Made by a program: the position numbers and the translations under genes. Shown here piece after piece: positions 45,278 through 54,679 of a stretch of 64,000 bases of DNA. The notes beneath the pieces were generated by a model. The model was not told the origin of the DNA, made no database searches, and saw only the letters and a program-made list of their open reading frames with translations. This stretch comes from Chitinophaga polysaccharea. Its GTDB lineage: Bacteria; Bacteroidota; Bacteroidia; Chitinophagales; Chitinophagaceae. The stretch covers positions 3,471,659 through 3,535,658 of the forward strand of contig NZ_CABFVU010000001.1 in NCBI RefSeq assembly GCF_902150045.1. The letters are read 5' to 3'. Position 1 is the stretch's first letter, and the number at the start of each line of letters is the position of its first letter.

Positions 45278-46075
45278 TTATTTAAATTGGGTAAGCTTTT
45301 GTGCAAACTGTTTTTTAATTTCATTCTCAAAGCTATCCATATAATTTTCGGTAGTATTCTTGTTGTGATGGCCTAATACTTCTTGGATAAATTCTGTCGT
45401 GGCTCCAGATCGCTTTAAGGTTGTTGCTGTAGTATGTCTACATTCTGCATTACCAGCTTTCTTTTGAATTCCCAGGGCCTTGACTACATTCCGCATGCCA
45501 TCGCAAATAAATTTTGCAAGGGAACATACCCTCATGTGTTGTTTTAGTAGGTCTTCTCCGGGAACGAGTACAGGGAAAATATAATTATTAGGATTTTGAT
45601 CCTTGTTTCCCCATTCGTTTATTATCCGGCGCATGTCCTCAGTAATAAAGGCTATTATTAATTTAGGATTGTTTCTGGTTACTCTTTCGGTTTTAGCCCT
45701 TGTAAAAGATATATAGTCCTGGTCAATGTTCTTGTATTTTAAATAGGCAAAATCTTTGGGATTAAGACCATTACATAGATAGCTGAAAAACCAGTAATCT
45801 CGTGCCTTTCTATCGAATTCATTTTCTGGATTGAATTCATAAATGCGCTGAACCTCACTAATATCCAAAGCCTTTTTAATATTCTTGGAGGTTGGAATTT
45901 GGTATTTCCTTTTTTCGAAAGGGTAACATTTATCCCGTTTGATGATTTTGTTTTCTATAGCCTCGTTAAAAACTGATCTAAGGGACCGTAGTTTGATTCC
46001 TACCGTAGTTTTTGAGCGGCCCTTGACATCAATCATCATCCTCTCATATTGGTTTAAGTAACTTACTGTGACATT
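45278..46075 (-). pseudogene. Tyrosine recombinase (integrase), N-terminus missing
   Basis: A 253-residue open frame from ATG 46039, with integrase-like sequence (TVSYLNQYER) continuing upstream to about 46075. The catalytic domain shows CRHTTATTLKRSG (box II Arg), LGHHNKNTTENY with the nucleophilic Tyr, and the Bacteroidota-type WFFSYLCNGLNPKDFAYLKY. The N-terminal arm-binding domain and most of the core-binding domain are absent. The break coincides with the start of RHS sequence on the other strand. Confidence 0.85.
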
Positions 46076-49000
46076 GACCTATACCTTTTATGAAGATTAT
46101 AGTTTTGCAGGTAAGCAGGGCTATGTTAACGGTGATATTACTAAGCCACAGGCAGGCAGTAATCCATACGCAGAAGCGTTGCCGGCCGTAGCCAGCACCA
46201 TGATAAAGGGATTGGTTACAGGAACTAAAGTAAAGGTATTAGGCACTAACCAATGGCTTACCACCACCAATCATTACAACGATAAAGGGCGTTTAATTCA
46301 ATCTATATCGGATAATATAAGCGGTGGGCAGGATGTCCTCACCAATCTGTATGATTTTAACGGTAAGTTGCTGAGCAGTTATCTGCGTCACCGCAACCTG
46401 CGCAGTGGAACGGCATCGCAGACCACTGTGCTGACCATGATGGCCTATGATGCGGGCGGACGCCTGCTCAATATAAAGAAACGGATAAATGATGATGCTG
46501 CACTGGAAAGAACCATTGTTGCCAATGAATACGATGAGTTAGGACAGTTAAAGAAAAAACGTTTGGGCGTTACCGGTACAAGTACCCAATTGGAAACGCT
46601 GAACTATGAATATAATATCCGGGGCTGGCTGAAGAGCATTAACAAAGATTTCATTCCTACTGCCGGCAGCACTGCTAACTGGTTTGGACAGGACCTGAGC
46701 TATGATTACGGGTTCACCAATTCCCAATTTGGTGGCAATATTGCCGGCGCTAAATGGAAAAGCCGTGGAGATGGCATAGGCAGGGCTTATGGATATCAAT
46801 ATGATAAAGTGAACCGTCTGACAAAGGCCGACTTCACCCAACAAAACACCGGTAGCACCGGTTGGACGAACGATCAGAAGAATTTTTCTGTGAGCGGCCT
46901 TGCCTACGATGCCAACGGTAATATCCAAACAATGAACCAGATCGGCATGAATGGGGTGACAATACTCACTCTGGATAGCCTGAAGTATGGTTATACGCCG
47001 GGCAGCAATAAGTTGTCCTTTGTTACCGACCGGAAGAATAATGCCCAGAGCCAGTTAAGAGATTTCAAAGAGATCACCAATAATGAAACTGCCGATTATA
47101 CTTATGATGCAAACGGCAACCTGACAAAAGACAATAATAAAAATATTGCTACTATCAGTTATAATCACCTGAACCTGCCTGAAAGTATTACGATCACCGG
47201 AAAAGGCCTGATTAAATACCAGTATGATGCCACAGGTGGCAAACTTAAAAAAATCGTTACCGATAATACAGTTACCCCCGCTAAAGTTACTACCACAGAT
47301 TATATGGGCGGTTTTGTGTATCAGAATGATACCCTGCAGTTTTTAGGTCATGAAGAAGGGCGGGTGCGCGCCGTTTTCGCAACAGGGCAACCGCTGGTAT
47401 TCAAGTATGATTATTTTGTAAAGGATCACCTGGGAAATACCCGCATGGTATTAACAGAGCAAACTGACTTCTCCATGTATGCAGCTACCATGGAAACGGC
47501 AGCTGCTCCTACGGAAACCGCTTTGTTCAGCAATATTGATGACTCCCGCGCCGCCAAACCTGCAGGCTATCCTGCCGATGAAAGCGCCGGTAGCAACGCT
47601 TCTGTTGCCAAATTAACCGCCGCCAATGGGGGAAAGAAAATAGGGCCTTCTATTGTATTACGCGTAATGGCTGGGGATACGGTCCAGCTCAGCGCCAAAG
47701 CGTTCTATAAATCCGGTGGTCCTAAAGACCAACAGCCGGCAGCTTCCACCGCCGAAAATATGCTGGCCGACCTGGTACAGGCTTTTAACGGTAGCAGCAG
47801 CCCGGATGGTGCGCATGGAGTGGCTGCCAGCGATAATATGACGCCCTTTAACAGCAGCTTTTATAACAATGATTACCAGCGGTTGAAAGAAAGAGATGCC
47901 GACCAGCCTAATATCGACAGGCCCAAAGCGTATCTGAATTTTGTTTTGTTCGATGATCAGTTTAAATTAGTGGATGAGAACAGCGGGGTGAAACAGGTAA
48001 AGGCAGAGCCAGACCAGTTGCAAACGCTCAGCCAGGATAAGATGGTAATGAATAAATCGGGCTTCCTGTATGTGTATACCAGCAATGAGGGCACCCAGGA
48101 TGTGTTCTTTGATAATGTGCTGCTGGGAGTTAATTCAGGGCCGTTGCTCGAGGAAACGCATTACTATCCGTTTGGACTCACCATGAGTGGGATATCTTCA
48201 AATGCGCTGAAAGGAAGTAATTATCCGGAGAATAGAAAGAAGTATAATGGAAAAGAGCTACAATCCAAAGAGTTCGGAGATGGATCAGGGCTGGAGTGGT
48301 ATGATTATGGGGCCAGGATGTATGATCAGCAGATAGGGCGGTTTGGTAAGATTGATAGATATGCAAGGCTGGCAGAGGATTTTTCTCCTTATCACTATGC
48401 TAATAATAATCCTCTCTTGTACATTGATATTAATGGTGATTCTACGGTGCCTATTAATCAGGTTATCTGGCCCAATTTCGATACAAAGAATAATGAAATT
48501 GGGTTAAATACGGTCACGATTAGTCCTAACTCAGGATCAGATCAGTCAAGTAGTAACACAACAAATACCACAGCTACTTCTACTTCAAGTTGGTATACGT
48601 GGGGAGGAAGAGGAAATTATATATATGGAAATACAACTTCTGTACTGGAAACGCTACCGGGTACCTTTAGAATTACTAATGGTGTTCAGCGGCAATTTAG
48701 CCCGAAATATTATAACAGTGGTTGGATAGGAGGTAGTAAAGCAGGTATTACAACTTATAAGGTAGCTAGGTGGGCAAAAGCAGGAGGAGTACTAAGTTTG
48801 GCAATAGGGACGGCTATGGATATTAAAGCCGTTGATAATTATTATAAGAAAGGAGCAGATGATCCTAACTCAACACACCCTGCGAAAGCGGGATTGAATT
48901 TAGGTATGGGAGTTTATGGATTATATTATAATCCTCTGGCCGCAGGTGTTTATTTTGGCATGGATTCTTTTTATCCTGGTGGCTGGCCCGGTTATGCAAA

Positions 49001-49085
49001 TAATTATGAGCAGTTGCAGAATGCGAATCAACAGATACTAGGAGATGGATTTATAACAGCTCCATTTGGAGCGTTAAAGCAATAA
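46068..49085 (+). CDS. RHS repeat protein with C-terminal toxin tip, 5'-truncated
   Basis: A 1005-residue polymorphic-toxin protein. YD repeats (YDANGNLTKDNNKN, YNHLNLPESITITG) form a shell, followed by the core DYFVKDHLGNTRMVLTEQT and the end DQQIGRFGKIDRYARLAED. The variable tip of about 260 residues contains Gly-rich hydrophobic stretches (AGGVLSLAIGTAMDI, LGMGVYGLYYNPLAAG), suggesting membrane action. The frame opens at 46062 with only GTG at 46068 as start. Intact relatives carry a signal peptide and several hundred more residues, so the front half has been lost. Confidence 0.85.
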   Translation: MTLTYTFYEDYSFAGKQGYVNGDITKPQAGSNPYAEALPAVASTMIKGLVTGTKVKVLGTNQWLTTTNHYNDKGRLIQSISDNISGGQDVLTNLYDFNGKLLSSYLRHRNLRSGTASQTTVLTMMAYDAGGRLLNIKKRINDDAALERTIVANEYDELGQLKKKRLGVTGTSTQLETLNYEYNIRGWLKSINKDFIPTAGSTANWFGQDLSYDYGFTNSQFGGNIAGAKWKSRGDGIGRAYGYQYDKVNRLTKADFTQQNTGSTGWTNDQKNFSVSGLAYDANGNIQTMNQIGMNGVTILTLDSLKYGYTPGSNKLSFVTDRKNNAQSQLRDFKEITNNETADYTYDANGNLTKDNNKNIATISYNHLNLPESITITGKGLIKYQYDATGGKLKKIVTDNTVTPAKVTTTDYMGGFVYQNDTLQFLGHEEGRVRAVFATGQPLVFKYDYFVKDHLGNTRMVLTEQTDFSMYAATMETAAAPTETALFSNIDDSRAAKPAGYPADESAGSNASVAKLTAANGGKKIGPSIVLRVMAGDTVQLSAKAFYKSGGPKDQQPAASTAENMLADLVQAFNGSSSPDGAHGVAASDNMTPFNSSFYNNDYQRLKERDADQPNIDRPKAYLNFVLFDDQFKLVDENSGVKQVKAEPDQLQTLSQDKMVMNKSGFLYVYTSNEGTQDVFFDNVLLGVNSGPLLEETHYYPFGLTMSGISSNALKGSNYPENRKKYNGKELQSKEFGDGSGLEWYDYGARMYDQQIGRFGKIDRYARLAEDFSPYHYANNNPLLYIDINGDSTVPINQVIWPNFDTKNNEIGLNTVTISPNSGSDQSSSNTTNTTATSTSSWYTWGGRGNYIYGNTTSVLETLPGTFRITNGVQRQFSPKYYNSGWIGGSKAGITTYKVARWAKAGGVLSLAIGTAMDIKAVDNYYKKGADDPNSTHPAKAGLNLGMGVYGLYYNPLAAGVYFGMDSFYPGGWPGYANNYEQLQNANQQILGDGFITAPFGALKQ

Positions 49086-49101
49086 TGATTAATTTGAGTC
49101 T

Positions 49102-49515
49102 ATGATGCTTAAAAATGGGTATAGATATTTTTTTTATAAGATGTATAGATTTGCTGAAAATGCGCCGTCTAGATGGTGGAGTGAATGGAAGGCAATGTTA
49201 TCTGTAATTGTCCTTGAAATAATGCTTCTAATGACACTGGAAGGATACTTTTCAATCATATTCAAGCATGATATTGTTCCTGGATATGATAATTTAGTAA
49301 CAATTACACAAGCAGTTGTAATTACACTATTCAATTACTTTTTTTTTCTGCATAAAGACAAATGGAAGTTGTATGTTAAAGAATTGGATAAACAATCCAG
49401 AAGACAGCAGTTTATAGGAGGACTGGTTGTTTGGTCGCTAGTATTTTTAATTTTTGCGAATTTGATTTTTATGTTTTATCTAATGAGCAGAATAGATTGG
49501 TCTTTGTATAGATAA
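49102..49515 (+). CDS. Integral membrane immunity candidate
   Basis: A 137-residue protein with about three membrane helices (MLSVIVLEIMLLMTLEGYF, TITQAVVITLFNYFFFL, GGLVVWSLVFLIFANLIFMF). It begins 17 bp after the RHS stop. A membrane-embedded partner suits a toxin tip that acts on membranes. The immunity role is inferred from position. Confidence 0.6.
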   Translation: MMLKNGYRYFFYKMYRFAENAPSRWWSEWKAMLSVIVLEIMLLMTLEGYFSIIFKHDIVPGYDNLVTITQAVVITLFNYFFFLHKDKWKLYVKELDKQSRRQQFIGGLVVWSLVFLIFANLIFMFYLMSRIDWSLYR

Positions 49516-49534
49516 GTGAATATGTTGACTATAA

Positions 49535-49570
49535 TTAATAGAAGTAGCTGCATGCAGCTACTTCTATTAA
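49535..49570. terminator. 36-bp perfect palindrome, terminator of the RHS unit
   Basis: TTAATAGAAGTAGCTGCA followed by its exact complement. As RNA it gives a ~16-bp stem with a CAUG-type tetraloop, followed by ATTTT. Confidence 0.75.
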
Positions 49571-49593
49571 ATTTTGGAGTAAATAAATAACAT

Positions 49594-50043
49594 ATGGCAT
49601 TAGTTTTTTGGGGTAGCACAAAATGTGATCTTTGCAGGAAAGTATTGAATGTTGGGGACCAGATAGTTACATTTCCGAATGCAATTCAAAATGAGTTGGA
49701 CCCACTATATAATTTTAATGATAAAGTATACCATCTTACGTGTTTAATGAATAGCCCTCAATGGAATGAAATTGATTTGTTTTTGAAGCAATATTCTTTA
49801 TTTAAAAGGACAAAAACGTGTGTGGTATGCGAGCAATTAATAACTAATCCTGAAGAGTATTTAAATCTCGGCTGTCTAACTATTGATAGCAAGAATCCAT
49901 TGTTTAAGTATAATTTTTTAGAATTCCATAAGCAACACTTTAAGCAGTGGAGTGAAAAATGGGAAATACAAAGCCAATTACGACAACAGAAGGATGATAA
50001 GCTTTGGAGTGGTAATAGTCTGGATTGGATCCTTGAATTTTGA
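49594..50043 (+). CDS. Hypothetical protein with two CxxC pairs
   Basis: A 149-residue protein with KCDLCRK near residue 10 and TCVVCEQL near residue 75, plus a His-Cys pair (VYHLTC), suggesting a zinc ribbon or treble-clef fold. No known family assigned. Downstream of an RHS-immunity pair, so it may be a further immunity gene. Confidence 0.55.
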   Translation: MALVFWGSTKCDLCRKVLNVGDQIVTFPNAIQNELDPLYNFNDKVYHLTCLMNSPQWNEIDLFLKQYSLFKRTKTCVVCEQLITNPEEYLNLGCLTIDSKNPLFKYNFLEFHKQHFKQWSEKWEIQSQLRQQKDDKLWSGNSLDWILEF

Positions 50044-50164
50044 CCTTATAATTAATGAATTGTTCATCAGTGTCTTTCTAAGTAAATAAAACCAATATAA
50101 ACATCCAGCATCTTGGTCTTAATCAAGTGTTGGCTGTTTAAATTTATATCGCTTAAATAACCTT

Positions 50165-50212
50165 GATCCACCTTTTGAGAAATACCAGGTGCATAAAATT
50201 TTCCTTACCCAT
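50165..50212 (+). pseudogene. Fragment of a copy of the 54.8-kb gene
   Basis: DPPFEKYQVHKIFLTH is encoded here and matches DPLFEKYQVHKIFLTH inside the complete gene at 54789-55271, with strong nucleotide identity. Only about 16 codons remain. Confidence 0.7.
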
Positions 50213-50235
50213 TTTGTAACCCTTACCGGTGAATT

Positions 50236-50338
50236 TAATTTGCCTATATATTCATTGGATGCACGACACATCATAAGCGTATAATCGATGAGCTCTTCTA
50301 CTTTTGAATTGATGCCGTTTTGAAGCTCAGCGAACAAA
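50236..50338 (-). pseudogene. Fragment of a DUF4304-like gene
   Basis: LFAELQNGINSKVEELIDYT and ASNEYIGKLN match the C-terminal region of the complete gene at 55252-55953 (LFAELQNGINVEAEEIIDKT; TSNEYIDELN). Together with the adjacent 50165-50212 fragment it preserves the convergent order of the 55.1-55.5 kb locus, so it is a deleted duplicate. Confidence 0.75.
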
Positions 50339-50341
50339 TGT

Positions 50342-52678
50342 TTATTCTTCCCAGGTTGCAGCACCAGTTATCAGTGGAAGACCTTCTCTATATAAGGTGT
50401 ACTGCTTTTTGTCCTGATCGGGGAGGAAGAACATGCCGTTTGGTTGTGCAATATGCCGCTGTTCTTTTCCTGAAAGTAGGTTAGCCGTCATCTGATCTGC
50501 TGCCGGATCGGATGAAATAGGGTGCAAATTGGTCTGTCGAATAGCCACTTCTACATTGGATACTGTGTTATTGGGGTTGTTGCTTAATTCACGCATTTTA
50601 TCGGCGTTTATAAAGGGCATATCATCTAAGGCGATTAAAAGTGAGGAAGCATGCTGACCAGGGGGCAGCACAACTGATATGTCAAGCCGCTGGAACTCAC
50701 TGACGGTAAATTCCTCCAAATGGGTACCTGTATCCTGGTTGAATACACGGGCCTTTCTACCTTGATGTAGTCCCCTGATATGTATCTGCCAGCGTTGGCC
50801 GACGCTTTCATAGGGGGGCGGATCGACCAGCCACTTGAAGGAAAAGAATTTATTATTCATTAACTGTTTGCATTTGCTGATGCGCTCTGCGGCCTGAGCG
50901 AGGGATTCGTGATAGGGCTTGTAAACGGGTGGAGCTGGGAACTCATATTCCCGTACGCCTCCATTGGTATAAAAACGGAGTCTTAATGGATAGGGGTTGG
51001 AAGCGAAATCAGCGAATGCGGGTTTACTGAGTGTACCACTTGTAAGTTTACATTCAAGGGTGCCTGGGATTCCGGGGAAGTAGACCTGTGTATATTCCGT
51101 ATGTGGATCCTGGTAGACACCTAAAGGATCGCCGACAATATCGTAAGTACGGTCGCCGTAGCGTAGAGGGATTGTAGGTCTGGCAAGTTCTGAGCTGGCG
51201 CAATAACCACCGCGCAGGAACAGTTGCAGGCTGGCACTGGTTGATTGCCCTCTGCCTGGTTCGCAGCGACTCACTAGTTGCCAGTCGGAAAATCCTACAA
51301 GGTCCTCCGCTTTGAGTTTAGGGAGAATAGGATCTGGAACGCGAAGGGCGCCGAGCATGAGCATGCGCCCGTTTTCACCGACAATTTCTGTGAGCAGCAT
51401 CCAGTTCATGGTGATAGGATTGCCCAGTGTCATATCCTGTTCCATTGCATAATTGCCATCTGGTAGCTTTTGAATAGCAGGCTGTTTAGCAAACTGCTCA
51501 TTGATGATGTTTTGTGCGATCGTTTTATCAAACCCGATCATCAGCAAAATTAATCCGCCGAAGACAATTACGGGGCTCGTAGGAAGGGCGTTCAGTGCCA
51601 CGCCATACCCAGGTTGTCCAATATCAAATAAGGTAATAAAGACGGCCAGTGGATTGATCAGCAGGACGCCAAAACATTTTGCCACGTCCCAGTCGTTTTT
51701 ATTCATGTCGAAACTTAAGGAGCCGCGTATCCTATTGCCCTCGGGCGGAACGGAGATTTCAATATTTACAAAGCCATCGAACCTTATATCATTGCCGGCG
51801 CAGGCATTTTCTATCATGCCTGCTTTTTTGACAAAAATTTTGGGCGGCTTTCCATCACCGAAGCTCCAGTCTATACCAGGAGAAAAACTGATGGGGGGCT
51901 CTGCTTCCATGAGGGGATCGACTATTTGCGCCATACCGGCCGCTACTTCTGCGCCTTCGACATCTATACACCAGTCTGCGCCTCCCAGCCTGGCTGATGG
52001 CAGGTGCTGCACAAAACTTTGCCATTCCTGCCAGCGGGTAACCACAGAGCGGGTTATCCGGGAGGTGAATTCAAAGCGCATCAGGATATTGCCGGTGCTG
52101 TCCAGTGTAATGACTGTATTAAGTACGCGGCGGCTATAGGGTGGAAAGAGATTACCCAGTGTGCCGGCCAGATCGAATGCAGTATCGAGCGTGGCTGCGG
52201 TACTTAAGGAAGCAATGACAGCAGGCGGAAGCGGGAGGGATGACAGCCGCGTCGTGTCCAACTGCATTTGAAGGTGTGGTAGCTCGTCTTCCCCTATCAG
52301 CGACCGCAGGATAATCCGGATCACACCTGCCGGAATAGGAATCTGGCCAACTGCAGGATCGGCAAGACCTGCGCCGGCAACATCCTGTGTGGTCGCGTAA
52401 TATATGGTCATGGGTACATCTATTGCCACCGCAGTAGCGGCATAAGAATAGTCGTTAGGAATGGGACGAAGGGACCCTATGGCGGAGACCTCATTTAGGA
52501 TAACAGGGGCTTCAGTCAGCTGGGTGAAGACGGGATCAAATACCAGCAGTCTGTCCAGCCAGCTGCTTGTTCCCTGCGGGTAACCCATCGGGGTGGTGAG
52601 GGGCCGAAACTGATCGGTCATACGGTATCTAATAAGCCTTTTGAAGGCTTCGGCGGAGAATGCAAGGTCAACGTACAT
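50342..52678 (-). CDS. Large uncharacterised protein, 778 residues
   Basis: No family recognised. No signal peptide; one hydrophobic segment lies near the middle (SPVIVFGGLILLMIGFDKTI). Many beta-type segments occur (RIRGSLSFDMNKNDWDVAKC, VYFPGIPGTLECKLTSG). The C-terminal region contains QRWQIHIRGLHQGRKARVFN and ends near PLITGAATWEE. Its base composition is closer to the core genome than to the AT-rich immunity genes around it. A multi-domain structural, adhesin or toxin-like protein is possible; nothing in the sequence decides this. Confidence 0.7.
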   Translation of the reverse strand: MYVDLAFSAEAFKRLIRYRMTDQFRPLTTPMGYPQGTSSWLDRLLVFDPVFTQLTEAPVILNEVSAIGSLRPIPNDYSYAATAVAIDVPMTIYYATTQDVAGAGLADPAVGQIPIPAGVIRIILRSLIGEDELPHLQMQLDTTRLSSLPLPPAVIASLSTAATLDTAFDLAGTLGNLFPPYSRRVLNTVITLDSTGNILMRFEFTSRITRSVVTRWQEWQSFVQHLPSARLGGADWCIDVEGAEVAAGMAQIVDPLMEAEPPISFSPGIDWSFGDGKPPKIFVKKAGMIENACAGNDIRFDGFVNIEISVPPEGNRIRGSLSFDMNKNDWDVAKCFGVLLINPLAVFITLFDIGQPGYGVALNALPTSPVIVFGGLILLMIGFDKTIAQNIINEQFAKQPAIQKLPDGNYAMEQDMTLGNPITMNWMLLTEIVGENGRMLMLGALRVPDPILPKLKAEDLVGFSDWQLVSRCEPGRGQSTSASLQLFLRGGYCASSELARPTIPLRYGDRTYDIVGDPLGVYQDPHTEYTQVYFPGIPGTLECKLTSGTLSKPAFADFASNPYPLRLRFYTNGGVREYEFPAPPVYKPYHESLAQAAERISKCKQLMNNKFFSFKWLVDPPPYESVGQRWQIHIRGLHQGRKARVFNQDTGTHLEEFTVSEFQRLDISVVLPPGQHASSLLIALDDMPFINADKMRELSNNPNNTVSNVEVAIRQTNLHPISSDPAADQMTANLLSGKEQRHIAQPNGMFFLPDQDKKQYTLYREGLPLITGAATWEE

Positions 52679-52787
52679 AGCCGTTAGTTTATGTGAAATA
52701 AGTTAGCGCTTATCCTTGCACGGTAAAAGTACCAATGAGCCAGTAGTGGTATTGGGTGAGTAACTGGAACGGTGACCTGGTTACCTG

Positions 52788-53525
52788 TTAGCGCCGGTTA
52801 CTATTTTTGTAGCGCTCGTCTAAATGCTTTGATTTATCGAAATTGCCCGACGCGATTTTGTCCAGGATGTCATTTAACGAAATTTTCATTCCCTTTGCCA
52901 TTGGAGTGGTGTCGTGTACCAGTGAATAAACGTTACATTTTTTGTCAATAGCCAAACAATTACCGTCTCCCAAATCGTAGAACGAATAAAAGATCCGGTT
53001 ATTAAATTCCATTTCCTCCAGGTTTTCCAGAGGAAGCTTTTCTCTAATGTTTAGATCCAAAGCGTTGTATAACGTCACAATAGGATCGGGAGGAAATTCA
53101 AAGTCGGATGTTGAAATATGGCTGTTTCCTATTTTATTTAAGTCAAATTCTGACAGGTTGTAATTTGAATGGGTAATTTTCAAGCCAATGATGGTGTTAT
53201 TTCTTACCAGTAATTCGATTTGCTCTGGTCTTCTCGTTCGCTTCGAATAGATGGTTAATCCGGTAATTAGGATATTTACCCCCTTGTTTGCTATACTCTT
53301 CCAAGTTTTCTGCCCATAACTGAATGTTACGAATTGAAAGCCAGGGTGGCCTTCCCATAGCCTAAGCCCGTGGAAGGTGCCAAGGCTGGTTTGTTCTTTT
53401 ATTAACGCATAATCCTCAGGTAAAGATTCTACAATCGCATAAAACAACTGTCCCTCTTCTTTTCTTAAAACATTGAACTTATAGGGAGGAAACAGCGTAC
53501 CAGCTATTTTTTGTAGTAAGTTCAT
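52788..53525 (-). CDS. Hypothetical protein, possibly SMI1/KNR4-like immunity protein
   Basis: A 245-residue soluble protein. The C-terminal segment (YDLGDGNCLAIDKKCNVYSL, VHDTTPMAKGMKISLNDIL) resembles the end of SMI1/KNR4 folds, where a GDG turn is followed by an acidic strand. The N-terminal half is not recognised. The preceding 48-codon SMI1 fragment stops right before its ATG, so the two are adjacent without a gap. Confidence 0.5.
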   Translation of the reverse strand: MNLLQKIAGTLFPPYKFNVLRKEEGQLFYAIVESLPEDYALIKEQTSLGTFHGLRLWEGHPGFQFVTFSYGQKTWKSIANKGVNILITGLTIYSKRTRRPEQIELLVRNNTIIGLKITHSNYNLSEFDLNKIGNSHISTSDFEFPPDPIVTLYNALDLNIREKLPLENLEEMEFNNRIFYSFYDLGDGNCLAIDKKCNVYSLVHDTTPMAKGMKISLNDILDKIASGNFDKSKHLDERYKNSNRR

Positions 53526-53672
53526 CTATATAATTTTCATAGTGATGAGCGAAACGCCTTTGCTACCCGCCGGTGAGGCTGTTATTTTAGCTCTCCGGCT
53601 TGGCGCGAAGTTCGGATCTGAACTTTCGAGTTGTTCCAATTTGGCTTTTATGCTTTCTAATTGTTTGTCCAT
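53526..53672 (-). pseudogene. N-terminal fragment of an SMI1/KNR4 gene
   Basis: A 48-codon frame beginning MDKQLESIKAKLEQLESSDP. It matches the first 22 residues of the complete gene at 59029-59670 (MNEQLERIKAKLAQLKSSDP) and then diverges. The flanking DNA upstream of the start is also similar between the two loci. Only the 5' end of a duplicated immunity gene is left. Confidence 0.7.
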
Positions 53673-53731
53673 ATGTAAATAACAATTTACTTTAGAATTA
53701 TCATATTTTTGGTATAAAGCAGCTGGGTAAA

Positions 53732-54373
53732 ATGGAGGAAGGATTTCCTAAGATAAAGCATGATGTCCAGGACCGAAGCTCGGAGGCCTGGAGGAAACTT
53801 TGCGCGTATATTGAGCTGGTTATAAGCGAGGAATGGGAAGAATTCCGGCCAGCAGAAGGGATTGGCCCAGAGTTGTACCACCAAATATATACCCTGCCAC
53901 CGTCTATTGCCAAAATGAAACGGGTAAAGCATGTGCATTTATATGGAAGCGTGTTAAAACGGATTCCTCCTGAGATAGGGCAGATGGAGGCTTTGGAAAC
54001 TTTCAGTACATATACTTCTTATGATTTACACTGGTATCCCTACGAAATGATCCATTGCAAGCTACTGCGAAGCAGTAAGGTGAGCACCAGGGCGCTTTAT
54101 ACTCATTTAAAAGGCAAGCGTGGGTTTCCGGATCTGCAGAATAATCCGGTCAGGTACCAGGGGGATAGTGTAAAATGCAGTGTATGCCGAAAGGAGATGG
54201 ATTACTCGCAGACCACTCAACTTTGGATCTCCCTGCAGGTAGGAACAGATGTGCTGCCTCTTCTGGCGAATTTATGTTCAAAAGAGTGTGAAGTGTTACT
54301 TCCGCGTCCACCTGAAGGATACGTGCAGTTTCCGCATAAGGGCGGAGCCAGATCCAATTATATAAGAAAGTAA
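53732..54373 (+). CDS. Leucine-rich-repeat-like hypothetical protein with zinc-type Cys pairs
   Basis: A 213-residue protein. The central part reads like a short LRR stretch (MKRVKHVHLYGSVLKRIPPE, IGQMEALETFSTYTSYDL). The C-terminal part has CSVCRKEM and CSKEC, a probable zinc site. LRR-bearing proteins of this type occur beside RHS toxins in Bacteroidota and may be immunity proteins (inference). Confidence 0.6.
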   Translation: MEEGFPKIKHDVQDRSSEAWRKLCAYIELVISEEWEEFRPAEGIGPELYHQIYTLPPSIAKMKRVKHVHLYGSVLKRIPPEIGQMEALETFSTYTSYDLHWYPYEMIHCKLLRSSKVSTRALYTHLKGKRGFPDLQNNPVRYQGDSVKCSVCRKEMDYSQTTQLWISLQVGTDVLPLLANLCSKECEVLLPRPPEGYVQFPHKGGARSNYIRK

Positions 54374-54439
54374 TTTAGTGGTCCTTATGATCCCTTGTTA
54401 GGACGATCGACCATTATATACTATTAATACGACTAACAT

Positions 54440-54679
54440 ATGACATTACCTAAAAAAGGATTGAGAAAAATTACGGTGGAGAATATAAAATATGCATGGA
54501 GCGTCACCGGTAATGATGGATGGATAGGGCTTTCTGTAATCCCACTAAAGGCGCAGAACAATTTGTTGACAACTAGCTTTGACTACCATTCCCGGGAGAT
54601 AGAAAGAACTGTTACAAATGGCGTTCCTGAAGTAATCGCTTTAAGACAGCAGTTGGTGATTACTGCTTATATGCGCTGA
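54440..54679 (+). CDS. Small hypothetical protein, 79 residues
   Basis: Starts MTLPKKGLRKITVENIKYAW and continues in beta-type segments. The KGLRKITVxxxxYxW opening recurs in small Bacteroidota proteins linked to toxin loci, as far as I recall. Function unknown; possibly a truncated immunity gene. Confidence 0.5.
   Translation: MTLPKKGLRKITVENIKYAWSVTGNDGWIGLSVIPLKAQNNLLTTSFDYHSREIERTVTNGVPEVIALRQQLVITAYMR

Noticed and set aside
45278..46039. Functional integrase
   Set aside because: The N-terminal DNA-binding domains are missing and the gene abuts unrelated RHS sequence, so activity is unlikely despite the catalytic Tyr region.
37896..49085. RHS cassettes as one continuous gene split by the IS
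   Set aside because: The IS lies outside the RHS sequence (34.4-35.8 kb) with its own target duplication, and the RHS copies overlap in content rather than being consecutive parts.
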